Program-made: the position numbers and the translations under genes
Origin: Temnopleurus reevesii
Taxonomy: Eukaryota > Echinodermata > Echinoidea > Temnopleuroida > Temnopleuridae
Direction: 5' to 3'
NCBI GenBank assembly: GCA_036244855.1
Contig: BQKZ01002270.1
Location: forward strand, 23,147-87,146
Length of the DNA stretch: 64,000 nucleotides
The notes under the pieces: generated by a model
What the model saw: only the letters and a program-made list of their open reading frames with translations
What the model was told of the DNA's origin: nothing
Database searches by the model: none
Part shown: piece by piece, positions 10,597 to 22,135 of the stretch
How the letters are laid out: each line of letters begins with the position of its first letter
Numbering within the stretch: position 1 is the stretch's first letter

Positions 10597-12395
10597 CATC
10601 TCATCCCCAATCTTCATGTCCTCGATACCATCCAGACTTGACCTACTCCTAGGAGGCTTCGGGGGAGGTGATCCTTCATCTCCACTCCGAGTGTCTTCCA
10701 TTGCTGCTTTAACCGCTTCAGATTCCTCTGCATTGTGCTCTTCCACTTTCATTCCTGCTGCTTTGGCCTCCTCAGCTCTTGCCTCTTCGACCTTGACAGC
10801 TCCAGCGACCACATCCGCAGGAGGGTTACTGTCCGGATCCTTGAGCTTCTCGTACCAGATCTTTGGCTCGTTGTCAGGTGCAGAGAGAGTTGATGAAGCG
10901 GATACTGTGGATGACTCAGACGTGACATGGGTGGCTGGAGTCGGGTCGACCTCATCCATGTTCGTCTCAAGTACTGATAGATTCGTCGGGAATGCTGGGC
11001 TAGGTTCAAGCGGGAAGGTGGGCGTGTGGACATCCCTTGGCGTTGACGAGCCGCTCTCGATGGTGCTGTCGCTTAGCTCGCTGTCTGACGGCTTCGTCTT
11101 CTCCTGTTTGATTTGTTCCTCGTATTCCGCACAGATGTTGAGGATCTCTTCCATACGGAGCCGCTCCAGGGTAGCCATCTTCTGCTCCTGCTTGCGCTCT
11201 TCTACAGCCATCTGATGCTGCATGGCCAGCTCCTTCTGCTCCGGATCCTCAAACTCATCAGGGTCCAGGACAAGCGTATGCCTCGGCTCTTCCTCGTTGA
11301 TCAACTGGCTTAGTTGAGGCGGAAAAATACCAGATTTAATCTCTGGAGGGATGTTCGCCTTCCGTCTAAGAACAGCTTCACCGTTCATATTCACATTTGG
11401 CACAGACGCACTGACATTTACTTGAGGTACTGGGGCATGTACATGAATTTGCGCAGTCAAAGTATTGCTCTGTCCAATGATTTCGCAACTTGACGAGGAT
11501 GCGAGACTAATACCTGATTGTTCTGAGCCAGACGACTCTCGCTCTGTAGCGTTACTTGTGACCGTTGTAAGGGACGTCGAGCTAAGACTAGATCCGCTGG
11601 AGGATCTATCCATTTGATCTGACTTCTTGGGAGGGGTTTTATTTGAATACAGACTGCTTTGACCGAGCTTGACGCGACTCGGTGAATGTGGTCCTCGCTT
11701 GTGCTCTAGAGTTCCTCGCGGACTCGTCGTCACACCTATATGAAGCTTCTTTGACGAACCACCTTCGCTATACCTCAATGAGTCTTCGAACTTAGACCTG
11801 ATAGCGCTGACAGGTGGTTGGTAATCGTTTGTTGCATTTGTACCATCGTTATCATCAAATTCATCATCGCATATCGCTGTCTCACGCATCTCCAAAGGAT
11901 TCCCAAAGGGAAACATCGTAGATCCACTACTGTTTGTGGTATCTGCCCAGAGGTCAGGGTTGGCTGACAAGCCAGAGATGGGTGAAAAGACAGAATCGTT
12001 CTCCTGCTTCTCTGGTGATTCTGACAAGGCATATTTATTGACATAGGTCTCTGATAGCAGATCCTCATCGCTTGACACCTGTCGCATGATTTCTCTAAGC
12101 TCCGCCTCAATGCTCTCCTCCAGCGGACTTTTCGGGACAGCATTATGGTTACTGTTTGTGTTGTTCAACCGTAGATGAACTGGACGGCCCGACGGTGTCA
12201 TCGCTTCTGTGAAACCGACGCTGTTATGGGCCTCGCCGTTCTCATGGTGATTCCCGTTCTGCGCATCCGAGCCGTAGGTAGTCCTGCCGCCGTTGTCGAT
12301 GCCATTCCTTCCCATGATGCCTTGCTTGAGCTGCTTGGCCTCCGAAGGGTTGTTGAACCGAAAGAAGCAGGATTTGCCAAAGCACAACATGGCTC
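10597..12395 (-). CDS. PHLDB1: PHLDB-like long exon: FHA end, Ser/Thr-rich linker, first coiled coil
   Basis: The exon is 1799 bases: two bases plus 599 codons, leaving in phase 0. The acceptor is TTATTTTCAG and the donor GATG|GTGAGT. Numbering from the first full codon, residues 1-25 (A-M-L-C-F-G-K-S, then F-F-R-F-N-N-P-S-E-A-K) are the last strand of the FHA domain. About residues 90-105 (E-A-E-L-R-E-I-M-R-Q) match a short conserved LL5 motif. Residues 110-380 form a low-complexity Ser/Thr/Asn-rich linker with many S-P and T-P sites. Residues 382-431 form a charged coiled coil ending R-M-E-E-I-L-N-I-C-A-E-Y-E, a strong PHLDB signature. A P-P-P-K-P-P-R-S stretch near 575 looks like an SH3 ligand. 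The exon is visibly more GC-rich than its surroundings. Open frame beyond the donor (to 10504) is intron. Confidence 0.93.
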
Positions 12396-12842
12396 CTGAA
12401 AATAACAAAGTCAACATGTTCAACATTCTTTAAATATATTATCAACTCTGAAATGATTTGTGAGGTATTAAGATTCTTCATGCATTTTCTTGCATTTTAT
12501 AATCAAAATTGAAGATACAATATTAGCTCTAGATAGGGTTAAGCCTAGAGATTAAAACTACCTGTTTCCATGTAGTATCCCTATGGAAAAACAGGCTAAC
12601 AGTAGCTTTCAATTTGATGATACCATCGCACCCAATATATTGAAAACTTGTCACAGCCACTTTTAAACATGCTAATGGACAATATTGATTCTGAAAATAA
12701 GAATATGCCTAATTCTATTTGTAAATTCTTAACCTAAAATAAGTTAAAATAAGTGGCATTGCCAAATCCAAAATAAAATCAGTCAGAAATCAGACCCCAA
12801 CCCTTTGCTAAAACAACGTTTATCTAAAGGAAAACACTGATA
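12396..12842 (-). other. Intron of the PHLDB-like gene (5' part of this intron lost at the N)
   Basis: AT-rich intron sequence with no other feature. The minus-strand frame that continues into the exon from 12426 crosses the acceptor and is not coding. Confidence 0.6.
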
Positions 12843-13113
12843 TTTATGCCTCCGCCACCGTAAGGTGGTGCCGGAGGCATTACGTTTTCGGGTTGTCCGT
12901 CCGTCCGTCCGTCCGTGCGTCAGTCCGTGCGTTCGTCCGTCTGTGCGTCCGTCCGGACCTTGTTACCGCGATAAGTTCAGAACCGCTGGACGGAATTTGA
13001 CCAAACTTTGCTCAAGTATGTATAACCATGTGAGGATGAACTGATTAGATTTTGGGTTCAGTGGGTCAAAGGTCAAAGGTCACAGGGCCAAAAAACTTGT
13101 AAAAAATCACCAA
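12843..13113 (+). mobile_element. Dispersed repeat with hairpin TGCCTCCG end and GTCC-rich tract
   Basis: An imperfect hairpin (TGCCTCCGCCACC, loop GTAA, GGTGGTGCCGGAGGCA) is followed by a (GTCC)n-rich tract. Next come a conserved block, CGATAAGTTCAGAACCGCTG, and then GGTCAAAGGTCAAAGGTCA. I associate this repeat type with several marine invertebrate genomes and it may be a DNA-transposon end. It is cut by the single N at 13114. Confidence 0.75.
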
Positions 13114-13114
13114 N

Positions 13115-13241
13115 CCTATCGGGTAGAGCACGACGGTGTCATTCAGATTCTCAACACAGCAGTGTTCTGGTAGGACATCTTTGCCTGTGATGTGAATGTC
13201 TTGCTTCACACTTGCCTCGGTTGTACCAATTCTTGTTTTGC
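13115..13241 (-). CDS. PHLDB1: PHLDB-like exon: FHA domain, central part (truncated by contig join)
   Basis: The acceptor CACTCCAG is followed by GC, which completes the glycine codon begun by the previous exon. The peptide then reads K-T-R-I-G, and continues with D-I-H-I-T-G-K-D and L-P-E-H-C-C-V-E-N-L-N, then V-V-L-Y-P-I-G. R-x-G and PEHCxxEN are the conserved FHA core (strand, phosphopeptide-binding loop, and G-x-x-x-x-x-E-H-x region). The reading stops at the single N at 13114, and the sequence beyond is a dispersed repeat. The end of this exon, about 30 residues by family comparison, with its donor is therefore missing from the assembly rather than deleted from the gene. A second partial copy lies at 14471-14537. 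Confidence 0.88.
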
Positions 13242-14469
13242 CTGGAGTGAGTAAAAGAAGAGAGAACAAAAATGGTAAGGTAAGAAACATTTTTTTTGTT
13301 ATGTAGATATTAGAAATTCTGAACTTCTTGTAAAATGTCTCGATTGCGTCAGTAAAGAAAAAATTGAACATAATTGCCCGAATTTAAAGTTGAAGTAATG
13401 ATGAAGATAAGACCTTGCATTTGATGAAGCACAGAGAGGAAAATAGAAAGAATATGATTAATCTTGAAGCTCAATTTGACCAAATTTACACAAAATTGTT
13501 TCAACTGATAAGAGACAATCACAGAATTTGATCAAAATTTTCGAGGTAAATGATGATCAGAAAATAACAGTAGCTTTTGTTGGCCTGACCCTAATCATTT
13601 CTGTAAAGAAGTAAAGATCATTTTCTCTCTAGCTTGCTTGACTTATTTTCAACGCAGCTCCCAACCATAAATTTTAGATTTAAAAATGTGAACAAGGCTT
13701 CAATTTATGATGTCAACTTCCATTGACTTGACAGACAGGCTTGTCTGACTCATGGCATTATCAAAATTTGATCAAAGATGCTCCTTCCCGAACAACATCC
13801 AAACCAGAATACAAGAAGCAGATGAGACGGAGCAGAGGAAAAGAATTGAGACTTGCATACATCCTAGAAACACTGGGTCAAGGAAGATTGAAAATCTTAT
13901 ATGGAACTTAACTAAAGAAGAAAGGAGAGGAGGAAGAACTTGCATATCCTAGATGATGGGTCAAGGGATACTAGCAGTCCAAACATCATCAACACGATAT
14001 AAATTATTTTCGAAAAATTAAGTCAAACGCAAATTCAATGGTCCTTTGTAATGCTATTCAAATCGGAACTGGCTTATGATTGTTGTGTCCACACAGTTGG
14101 ATACATGGCGTGCGGTTCTATTGTCTGTGGGCCACTTAACTTTTCGGAAATAGTTTATATCATGTTCATCTTACTTGGAACCTGAGAAAGGTCAAAAGAA
14201 GCGCATGACCAGGCGGCCTTTTTATATTTGGGACTTTTGTTTTCAAGGTCAAGATGGCTACCAAGACAGGTTTGGCTTTACGATAGAAAACCTTTAAAAG
14301 GCTTCAAACTCTGATGTCAAACTCCATTGACTTGACAGACAGGGTAGTCTGACTCATGGCATTATCAGAAGCTGATCAATGATGCTCCTTCCCGAACAAC
14401 ATCCAAACCAGAACACGATAAGCAGATGAGACGGAAGAGAGGAAAGGAATGGAGACTGGCAGACATCCT
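13242..14469 (-). repeat. Haplotype-like duplicated intron block, copy 1
   Basis: Colinear with 14538-15535. Markers include the GACAGACAGGCTTGTCTGAC palindromic phrase, CCGAACAACATCCAAACCAG, and GGAGACTGGCAGACATCC at the end. A stretch of about 200 bases near 13990-14160 has no counterpart in the second copy. The GACAGACAGG...GGCAGACATCC block is itself present twice within each copy. Confidence 0.75.
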
Positions 14470-14470
14470 N

Positions 14471-14537
14471 ACATCTTTGCCTGTGATGTGAATGTCTTGC
14501 TTCACGCTAGCCTCAGTCGTACCAATTCTTGTTTTTC
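14471..14537 (-). pseudogene. PHLDB1: Second partial copy of the central FHA exon (allele or exon duplication)
   Basis: The copy has the same acceptor context (CACTCCAG) and the same peptide as 13241-13175, from K-T-R-I-G to H-I-T-G-K-D. It is cut by the single N at 14470. Base differences from the first copy are third-position and silent (GGC/GGA, ACA/ACG, ACC/ACT, GCA/GCT, AGT/AGC). The intron on its upstream side (14538-15535) is colinear with 13242-14469 but differs by substitutions and a roughly 200-base indel. Because the join is a single N at the duplication boundary, the simplest reading is the other haplotype inserted in tandem by the assembler. A real exon duplication is the alternative. 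Confidence 0.7.
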
Positions 14538-15535
14538 CTGGAGTGAATAAAAGAAGAGATAAAATGGTAAGGTAAGAAATATTTCTCATGGTACTTTTCG
14601 TGAAATGTCTTGATTGTGTAAGTGAAAAAATAAATTGAAAATTGCCAGAAATTTCTGCTAAAAGTAATGATGAAGATAACTTGCCTTTGATGAGAGGAAA
14701 ATAGAAAGAATATGACTAATTTTTATGCTCAATTTGACTAGAGTTTATATATTGTATGAACTATAAACAAGAGACAATCAAAGAATTTGATAACAATGTT
14801 TAAAAATGATGATCAGAAAATAGCTTCTGCTGACCTGACTTTTGTCATTTCTGTAAAGAAGGAACGATCATTTTATCTGTAAATTGTTTGACTTATTCTA
14901 AACGCAGCTCCCAACCATAAATTTTAGATAATGTGAACAAGGCTCCAATTTACGATGTCAACTTCCATTGACTTGACAGACAGGCTTGTCCGACTCATAG
15001 CATTATCAGAAGTTGATCAACGATGCTTCTTCCCGAACTACATCCAAACCAGAACACAAGAAGAAGAAGAGAGGGAGGAAAGGAAACGGATGAAGACTGG
15101 CTAATATCCTAGAAACACTTGGTCAAAGAAGAATGGAAATCTTAGACGGAACTTCAGTAAAGAGGAAAGGAGAGGAGGAAGAAAGACTTGCATATCCTAG
15201 ATAGTGGGTCAAGGAATACTAAAAGATCCAAACATCATCTTAGTTGGAACTTAAGTGATGTCAAAACAGATGATGACCAGATGGCCTCTTTACATTCGGG
15301 ATGTATGCTTTAAAGTTCAAGATGGCTACTTGAACAGGTTTGGCTTTGCGATAGAAAACCTTTATAAGGTTTCAATCTTTGACAACATTTCTCATGACTT
15401 GACAGACAGGGCAGTCTGACTCATAGCATTATCAGAAGCTGATCAACGATGCTTCTTCCCGAACAACATCCAAACCAGAACACGATAAGCAGATGAGACA
15501 GAGGAGAGGAAAGGAATGGAGACTGGCAGACATCC
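14538..15535 (-). repeat. Haplotype-like duplicated intron block, copy 2
   Basis: See 13242-14469. This copy ends at the same phrase (GGCAGACATCC) where copy 1 is cut by the N at 14470, and continues as unique intron. That is what is expected if copy 1 is the alternate allele placed in tandem. Confidence 0.75.
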
Positions 15536-16021
15536 GCGTAATATTGGGTCAAGGAAGGTTATAAGAACTAAATAGTCAACAAGGAGGGTATTGCTAGAAA
15601 GTTGCACTGAATTGCAATTGAATACACAATTTCATTCATGCATGGCCTGTGCTGCTCTCAATGCTACCCCAAATTTTCTGGTAAGAACATGAGAAGACAG
15701 TGAATGAAAATTAAATATTCATGTAACCTAAAAACCTACTTTATCAGATTGGATGACTCATGGAGTGAATATTCAGAAGTTATTTTATACTGTGGACATG
15801 TACTTGAGCATAATTGAAAAGATAGCAATCTTTACAGTCATGCAGAAACCTGAAATAAAAGAGAAATGAGAAGCGAAAGCAAGGAAGTTTGTCAAGGTAG
15901 AGGGCATACATGACTTTGCATCTTTATTGGAGTATTCCTTCGATGACGATGGAGAAAGTGACCAAAGTTCATTGAATGCAAACCTCATAGCCCTTACACT
16001 ATCAGCTTCCTAGCAGCTTAA

Positions 16022-16627
16022 AGGGGAACCAATCCCTGGGATTGTCGTGTTCTCATGGAACGAAGTAAAATCAGATGAACAAACTGTGAAAATTTGGGCA
16101 AAATCGGACAACCCACTCAAAAGTTTTGACTTTTCAAAGTCACAGAGATCTGACAATCACTGTCGCCAATGGGGATCTGTGCGATCGGCAAAACGGACGA
16201 AATCTGTGACGTCATGTCGGACAACTCCTCATTCACTGTGTACATAGAATATTTAAAAATTGATCAATGCAAAATTTAGAGTAAGGTTGCGGCATGAATA
16301 TTTTCAAAATACATGCAGAATCAATACAGAAATGCTAGACCCCGACCAGAAATAATGGCATTTTGTTGCTTTTTCCGAGAAAAGGGAGAAAATGTGAAGT
16401 TTTGTGTACAGGGTGAATGAGGAGTTGTCCGACCTGACGTCACAGATTCTGTCGAATTTGCCGATCGCGCGGATCCCCATGAGCGGCAGTGATCGTCATA
16501 TCTCTGTGACTTTGAAAATTCATAACTTTTGAAGGGGTTGTCCGATTTTGCTCAAATTTTCACACTTTGTTCATGTGATTTTTCTTCACATCATGAGACC
16601 AGGACAATTCCAGGGGTCGGTTTCCCT
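16022..16627. mobile_element. 606-base non-autonomous DNA transposon with ~200-base TIRs and TTAA target site
   Basis: TTAA flanks both ends (16018-16021 and 16628-16631). The left end AGGGGAACCAATCCCTGG pairs with the right end CCAGGGGTCGGTTTCCCT. Inverted similarity continues for about 200 bases; for example, AAAATCGGACAACCC at the left pairs with GGGGTTGTCCGATTTTGC at the right, and TGACGTCA-like cores also pair. The TTAA duplication suggests a piggyBac- or Kolobok-type mobiliser. There is no transposase. A one-ended relative is at 28532. Confidence 0.85.
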
Positions 16628-16639
16628 TTAAAAAATATG

Positions 16640-17880
16640 CTGGGGAAAGGGTGATTGGCCCTTCACCACCCCTGTCCAAACAAAGTGACTAGCAGGTTAA
16701 CAGGTACCCTTGGGCAAATGAAGAATCAAACATCATGCCCCCAACCTACATTCATCATCAGAGTAACAGATGAACTATCATCATCAACCAATTGGGGGTA
16801 ACATCCCGCCCCTTGAGCCTCCAATCAAGTGACTAGCTGATTAAAAGCTTGAAGCAGGTATGAAGGAATTAATTACACCTATAACCCCTGGTCTATTCAA
16901 TTTGTGGCAGATTGAAACAAGTATGCAGAGTGATATTATACCCTTGGTATTGCACCTGAGCTCTCAGTTTGCAGGTACTTTTTAGATTGTATCCCTGTTC
17001 TTTTGAACACTTGGAAGATTGATTAGTTGAAATACGTAGAGGGGGGGGGGGGGGGGGGGTAATATTACACCCCTGGCATTGCTTTCCAGCTCTAACGAAG
17101 TGTCTATAGCTGAACAGGTAGATTCCCAGGTCTTACACCCCTGCCATGAAGTGACAATCATGGAGGTAACAGGTTGAAACAGGTATAGGGGTAATATTAT
17201 ACCCCTGGCAATGCACCCCAGCCCTTAGATTGTAGGATTTTAAAATTGTATCCCTGTTCTTTTGAACACCGAGTGGATTAATTGGTAAAAACAGGTAAAA
17301 GGAGGAGGGTGGGGGTAACATTACAACCCTGGTATTGCACCACATTCCTTATTAACTGACTGCACTAAATGAACAGGTAAATCCCCAGGTATAACACCCC
17401 TGCCTTAATGAAGTAACAATCATGGAGATTAACAGGTTGAAACATGTATAGGGGTAATATTACACCCCTGATATTGCACCCCAGCCCCTGATTAACTGAC
17501 TATACTACATGAACAGGTAGGTCTTGCATCCCTGCCTTCATTGAGATTAATAGCTTGAAACAGGTATAGGGGGTAATATTACACTCCTGGCATTGCACCC
17601 ATGCTCTAATTGATTGACTATACTACATGAGCAGGATGGTCTTGCACCCCTGCCCTAATGAAGTGACAAGCAGGTATAGGGTAATATTACATCCCTGGTC
17701 TTGCACCCCTGCCTTAATGAAGTGACCATCATGGAGATTAACAGGTTGAAACAGGTAAGAGGGGTAATATTACACCCCTGGTATTGCACCCCAGCCCTAG
17801 TTAACTGAACAGGTAGGTCTTGCACCCCTGCCTTAATGAAGTGACAATCACGGAGATTAACAGGTTAGAGCAGGTTGCTC
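16640..17880. repeat. Tandem array, ~85-140-base unit, eight or more copies, each with GGGGTAATATTACACCCC
   Basis: Units recur around 16925, 17060, 17190, 17315, 17455, 17571, 17679 and 17763. Each holds a short inverted repeat GGGG-TAATATTAC-A-CCCC or a variant, then CTGGTATTGCACC and ATGAAGTGACAATCATGGAG. The nonamer TAATATTAC is exact in five units. A 19-20-base poly-G run sits at about 17041-17060. No open frame crosses the array. It lies inside an intron of the PHLDB-like gene. Confidence 0.85.
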
Positions 17881-18920
17881 CCTGGAGACCAAGCTTCGTC
17901 TCAAGACGATGGCTTGTAGTGACTTGGCAGATACATGTAGGTGTGTAAAACTAGGCTCACTATATTGAGGGGTTAGAAGGTTAATGACTTTATTTTGTTG
18001 GATACTTTTCAACAAGAACATTCTCAATAACTTTCTGTGATTTAGCATTGTTTAGCATGGAGGTGTGTTTCAAATTGGGAGATTCCAACCGTTACTCAAT
18101 ATGCGTAAGGGTATTTCCATACAAATTCAAGACTTCTATACGAATTCACTGACTGAGAGTATGTTATTCTTGTAATGTTTTTTCTCAACTTTGTCCAGCT
18201 GTTATGTCATTCACATTTTAATGTTAACCTCATGTCTATTTGATAAAGCTTTTGAGGTCTCTCTTACAGAAGAGAAATCCATTTGGAAGTGATCTCTATG
18301 AAAGAAAATTGAAGAACAACAATCTATAGTCTGAGACCTAAAACAACATTTCATGCATGATTTTTTGGGGGGATGTTTCATCATTCTATTTCATATGGTG
18401 TATCCCTGTTGACAAGTAAAACCATGGTTCCAGATGAGAAACTTTGATAAAAGGAAGCTAAATATGACAAATAAGACATGACACATTTTTGCCACTAGAA
18501 ATGGTTAATTGGGTTAAACTACAGCGCCTTCACGTGTAAACGATTTAAGGATTACCCTCGATAACAATGATTCAATATTTATCATAGGATGCACATTTTA
18601 ACTGGTTGGAGAAAACCTTAAGAAAATATGACAAAATCACTTGAAAACACTGGATGAATCACCAATTAAAACCATGAATAATTGAAGATTGTTGTGATAA
18701 GTCCACATATTGAAAATGACAAGGCATTTCTTAATCCACTTTGAACCTCAGCTCTTGTAGAGAAGCTTTCAAAATCCCTTTACCTGATTGGTTGATAAAT
18801 CTCTTGACTAATGAAATGCAGGCATTTCTTATTGGCTGACTGTAAACTTAACGCTATTAAATTTCTCACATTTGAATAGTTAGAAGCAGCTGCAATGGAT
18901 TTCAAATATTCTATTAAAGA
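17881..18920. other. No recognisable feature (intron)
   Basis: AT-rich sequence within the long intron; nothing supported. Confidence 0.5.
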
Positions 18921-19030
18921 TAATGATAATTTTATAATATGCACTTATATAGCACCTAATACCTCTTCAGCAGAAGTCTCTTAGTACTCTACAATGAATG
19001 CAGTATAATTACCCTGGCTTTAGTACCTTA
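18920..19030. mobile_element. Retroposon 3' fragment (TATATAGCACCTAATACCTC type)
   Basis: TAATGATAATTTTATAATATGCACTTATATAGCACCTAATAC and the following CTCTTAGTACTCTACAATG resemble a widespread LINE/SINE tail. A diverged relative is near 53736-53830. Confidence 0.45.
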
Positions 19031-19439
19031 GATGATTCAATTTCTTAAAATTGACTGAGTAGCCAAGGACTATAACAAAGTGCTTCATCATAGTTAACCC
19101 ATGATTATTCAATAGGGACTTTAAAATCTGAAAGTCATATTCTTACAAATTCTGATAGCATATGATTTCAAAAAGATATAGAAGAAAGTGCTATATGGCG
19201 ATGCAATCATATGAAATTAAAAGAGAAAGAGGAAGATTCATATCTTAATGTTCACATTAGTCATCAATTAGGCTTCACTATTGAATTGTGCAATATCACT
19301 TGTGTTGATTGGGGAATAGTTGTCTCATTCATATTTCATTCGATTAATTTGGGTAAACATCTTTGCCCTATTGACATGATTAAAACATTATTTTCACTAT
19401 TCACTTCTCGTGTATGGTTGCTGCTTGTTGGCATTTGTA

Positions 19440-19515
19440 AAATTTGAAAATAATCTTTAGAAACAAAAAATTTGAAAATAATCTTTAGAAACAAAAAATT
19501 TGAAAATAATCTTTA
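19440..19515. repeat. Triplicated ~34-base unit
   Basis: AATAATCTTTAGAAACA plus AAAAATTTGAA is repeated three times in direct order. Confidence 0.85.
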
Positions 19516-19524
19516 GAAACACAA

Positions 19525-19678
19525 GTAAGGACCCCATGGAAGAACAGCGACATTTTGTAAATACCGCTGAAATGGTCTATCCGCCGTTTTGTGTACATAC
19601 TTTTATCTATATATGTTTTGCATATTATGTTCTGAATTTACGGAAATAAAAACAAACAAACAAACAAACAAACAAGAA
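19525..19678 (+). mobile_element. Non-LTR retroposon 3' end with (CAAA)n tail
   Basis: The segment begins GACCCCATGGAAGAACAGCG. It runs through TGAAATGGTCTATCCGCCG to TACGGAAATAAA followed by (CAAA)n. An AATAAA signal with a simple tail is typical of an L2/RTE-like LINE 3' terminus. It is 5' truncated. Confidence 0.7.
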
Positions 19679-20149
19679 ACACATCATGACTATTTTGTAT
19701 AAAACAATCATTCAAAAGCTCATGGAAAATTTCAGTAAGACAAAATACAGCAAAACAAAGCAAGTTTTCTGCCATAGATTAATGTTATGAATTTAGTCAT
19801 ATCCAGTGAATTCAGGGTAAGAACTTTGATATTTAGTCCAAAGGGTGGGATGGATGGAGGTATATTTACAATTACATGAAGTAAACTCATGTTTCCTATT
19901 TCATTTCAGGGAAAAATATTCTTCAAATAATGATAAATGGAATCAATTTTGTCCTTTGGAATATTGTCAACAATTAGATATAGTGACATTCGTACAGTAG
20001 TAGTGCAAATGTAGTCTGCTAAAAGCAGAAGAAATCAATCTATAAACCCCACAGCACTGACATAGTATACAAGCTATATACAAACTAGTTAAAAACACAA
20101 ACTACATGTATCTAAAAACACAACTTCTGATTAAAATCTATACTGAAAT

Positions 20150-20440
20150 AATCAAAACCTACCAAACAATCATTGGTTACGTCCAAATTAATCCAGAATA
20201 CCATCCCAAATCGCCACGGTATGGATGACTCCACATAGAACTGTTTCCTCATAACACCAATGAAAGAATAATTATAAGCAAAAGAAATGGTTGATGAGAT
20301 AACTTACTCTGCTGCAATGAAAGCTTCAAAAAGTCAGTTATATCCAAAATAAATCCAAAATGTTCTCCCAAATCTTCAAGTTACCACCAGCTCCAACTCA
20401 TATTGTAACAATGATCAGTTTCCTCAAACTCATAGACAAT
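20150..20440. repeat. Weak ~180-base tandem duplication
   Basis: CCAAATTAATCCAGAATACC and later CCAAAATAAATCCAAAATGTT head similar stretches containing CTCCAACTC/CTCCACAT and AGTTTCCTCA. The copies are diverged. Confidence 0.4.
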
Positions 20441-21779
20441 ACCCACGCTGGTTCTCATTAGAACCAACATTAAATGCTATGTGTCATCTCCTCTGTACGA
20501 GATGGTAAACAAAAACAGATAATCGAGTCACACGCCTCTTTCAATTATCAAGGGGGCTTTAGCACAAAATCTTTATTTGTAAACACCATTGATGCTCCAC
20601 AGCTAAACTAATGTAAAATTAACACACATCTCAATGGGATGTGCATAGATTTGTCCTTAGTTTTGTCCCATGAAACCAACCCTTATTTACACACTTGTTG
20701 GCTAAATAGATAAACGAGAGTTGGTCTGGGTAAAGCTTTGCTAGTCTACATGCCCACACAGACCCTATGAAAAAATTATAAACAAAACTACCCCCAAAAT
20801 GATACCAGTATGATTCTAGACTAGCCACACAATCGTCTAGGAAAAGGACTGATATCTACAGTGCAAAAATGTTGCTATGACTAGTCTAGTTTAAGATGCC
20901 ATACAATTATTTTTTTCCTATAAAATCAAAACAGAGTCTAGATCCACAGACTAACCTGCCCATGATTCAGATGAGCGCACGAGACTAGAGGAAGACAACA
21001 TAATTCAAACATTTACTCGGTTATTTCACTTATTGGTGTTAAATGTTGCAGAAAGAAATTGGTAAAACATAACGAGGGGCCGATTAAATCAGGGTTTCTG
21101 GTGGTGAGTCATTTGTTAGAAATGCTTGAAAATCTGATTTTAGGATTAAATAGATGATTTATCACAATAGTTGTAACTACCTGCAAGCCGCAAATGAGTT
21201 CTTGCTAAATGGCGTAAATCTACCACAGTTACCATTTCTTCTACATTTTCATTTCATTTAATTTAATTCTCATTTCATTTTTATTTCTACTTATTTATTT
21301 CATTTCCAACAAAATACAAAGATACATGGAGATTCCAATAAATCATATTCAAACACTCATGACAAATGTTAGAAATATAGGCCTTCATATTACAATCATT
21401 GCTCTGAGGGAACAAAAATGTAAACAAGAAGAGAACAAAGAAATAGTTCCATTTTTTAATCTAAGAATATAAGTTCATTCTTTGTCCCACTAACTGAATG
21501 GATACCTAAAAGCAACCCTAAAAGCACCCGCATATTGAAGAGAAAGTATGGAAGTAATTTGAAAAATTCTAAAAACAAGTCTTATTTATCTTTTGTACAA
21601 GAAAGTTGTGCTTAAGTCCTATATCTTATTTATCATAAAAGTTAATCAAATTTTCACAACTCTTCTAACTCTTTGAATCAAAACAACAAAAATTATCATG
21701 AATCAATTTACCCAACAAATTTTCTTGACCAAATACTGCAATGTCTAATGCACTACCTAACGGTGACGGGGTGATAAAG

Positions 21780-22135
21780 TCTCCTCTTCTTATTTATACA
21801 TGTGTATTGACTTACATTATCTTCTAATGAGATAATCAATACCATTAGACTCTATCTCAGAACATTATCACATTCAAATAAACATTTGCATTCAATAATT
21901 GCATCCAGATGCAATAACGATTTCAAATTTATTCCTTCATAATGACATTCATATTCGTAAAAGGCTTCCAAGACAAAAATCCAAATGGGATAATAGTCAT
22001 TAAATTCCACAAAGAAAGTAATGTTTGTCTGATTCTATCAAATTCCATTATCTCCGAACATTAGCACATCAATGTAAACATTTGTCTTTGATAATTAGAT
22101 CCAGATGAAAAAGCAATATAAATTCTTCATTGTTG
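21780..22135. repeat. ~210-base tandem duplication
   Basis: Two diverged units share AACATTA-CACATCAA, AAACATTTG, GATAATTAGATCCAGATG and AATTCTTCAT. They lie at about 21840-21945 and 22040-22135. Confidence 0.6.

Noticed and set aside
10616..11215. Plus-strand open frame of 199 codons opposite the long exon
   Set aside because: It is the antisense shadow of the GC-richer PHLDB-like exon; no splice or promoter context.
16900..17880. Integrated CRESS-DNA virus copy
   Set aside because: Only the nonamer hairpin is similar; no Rep or capsid reading frame, and the stem is too short.
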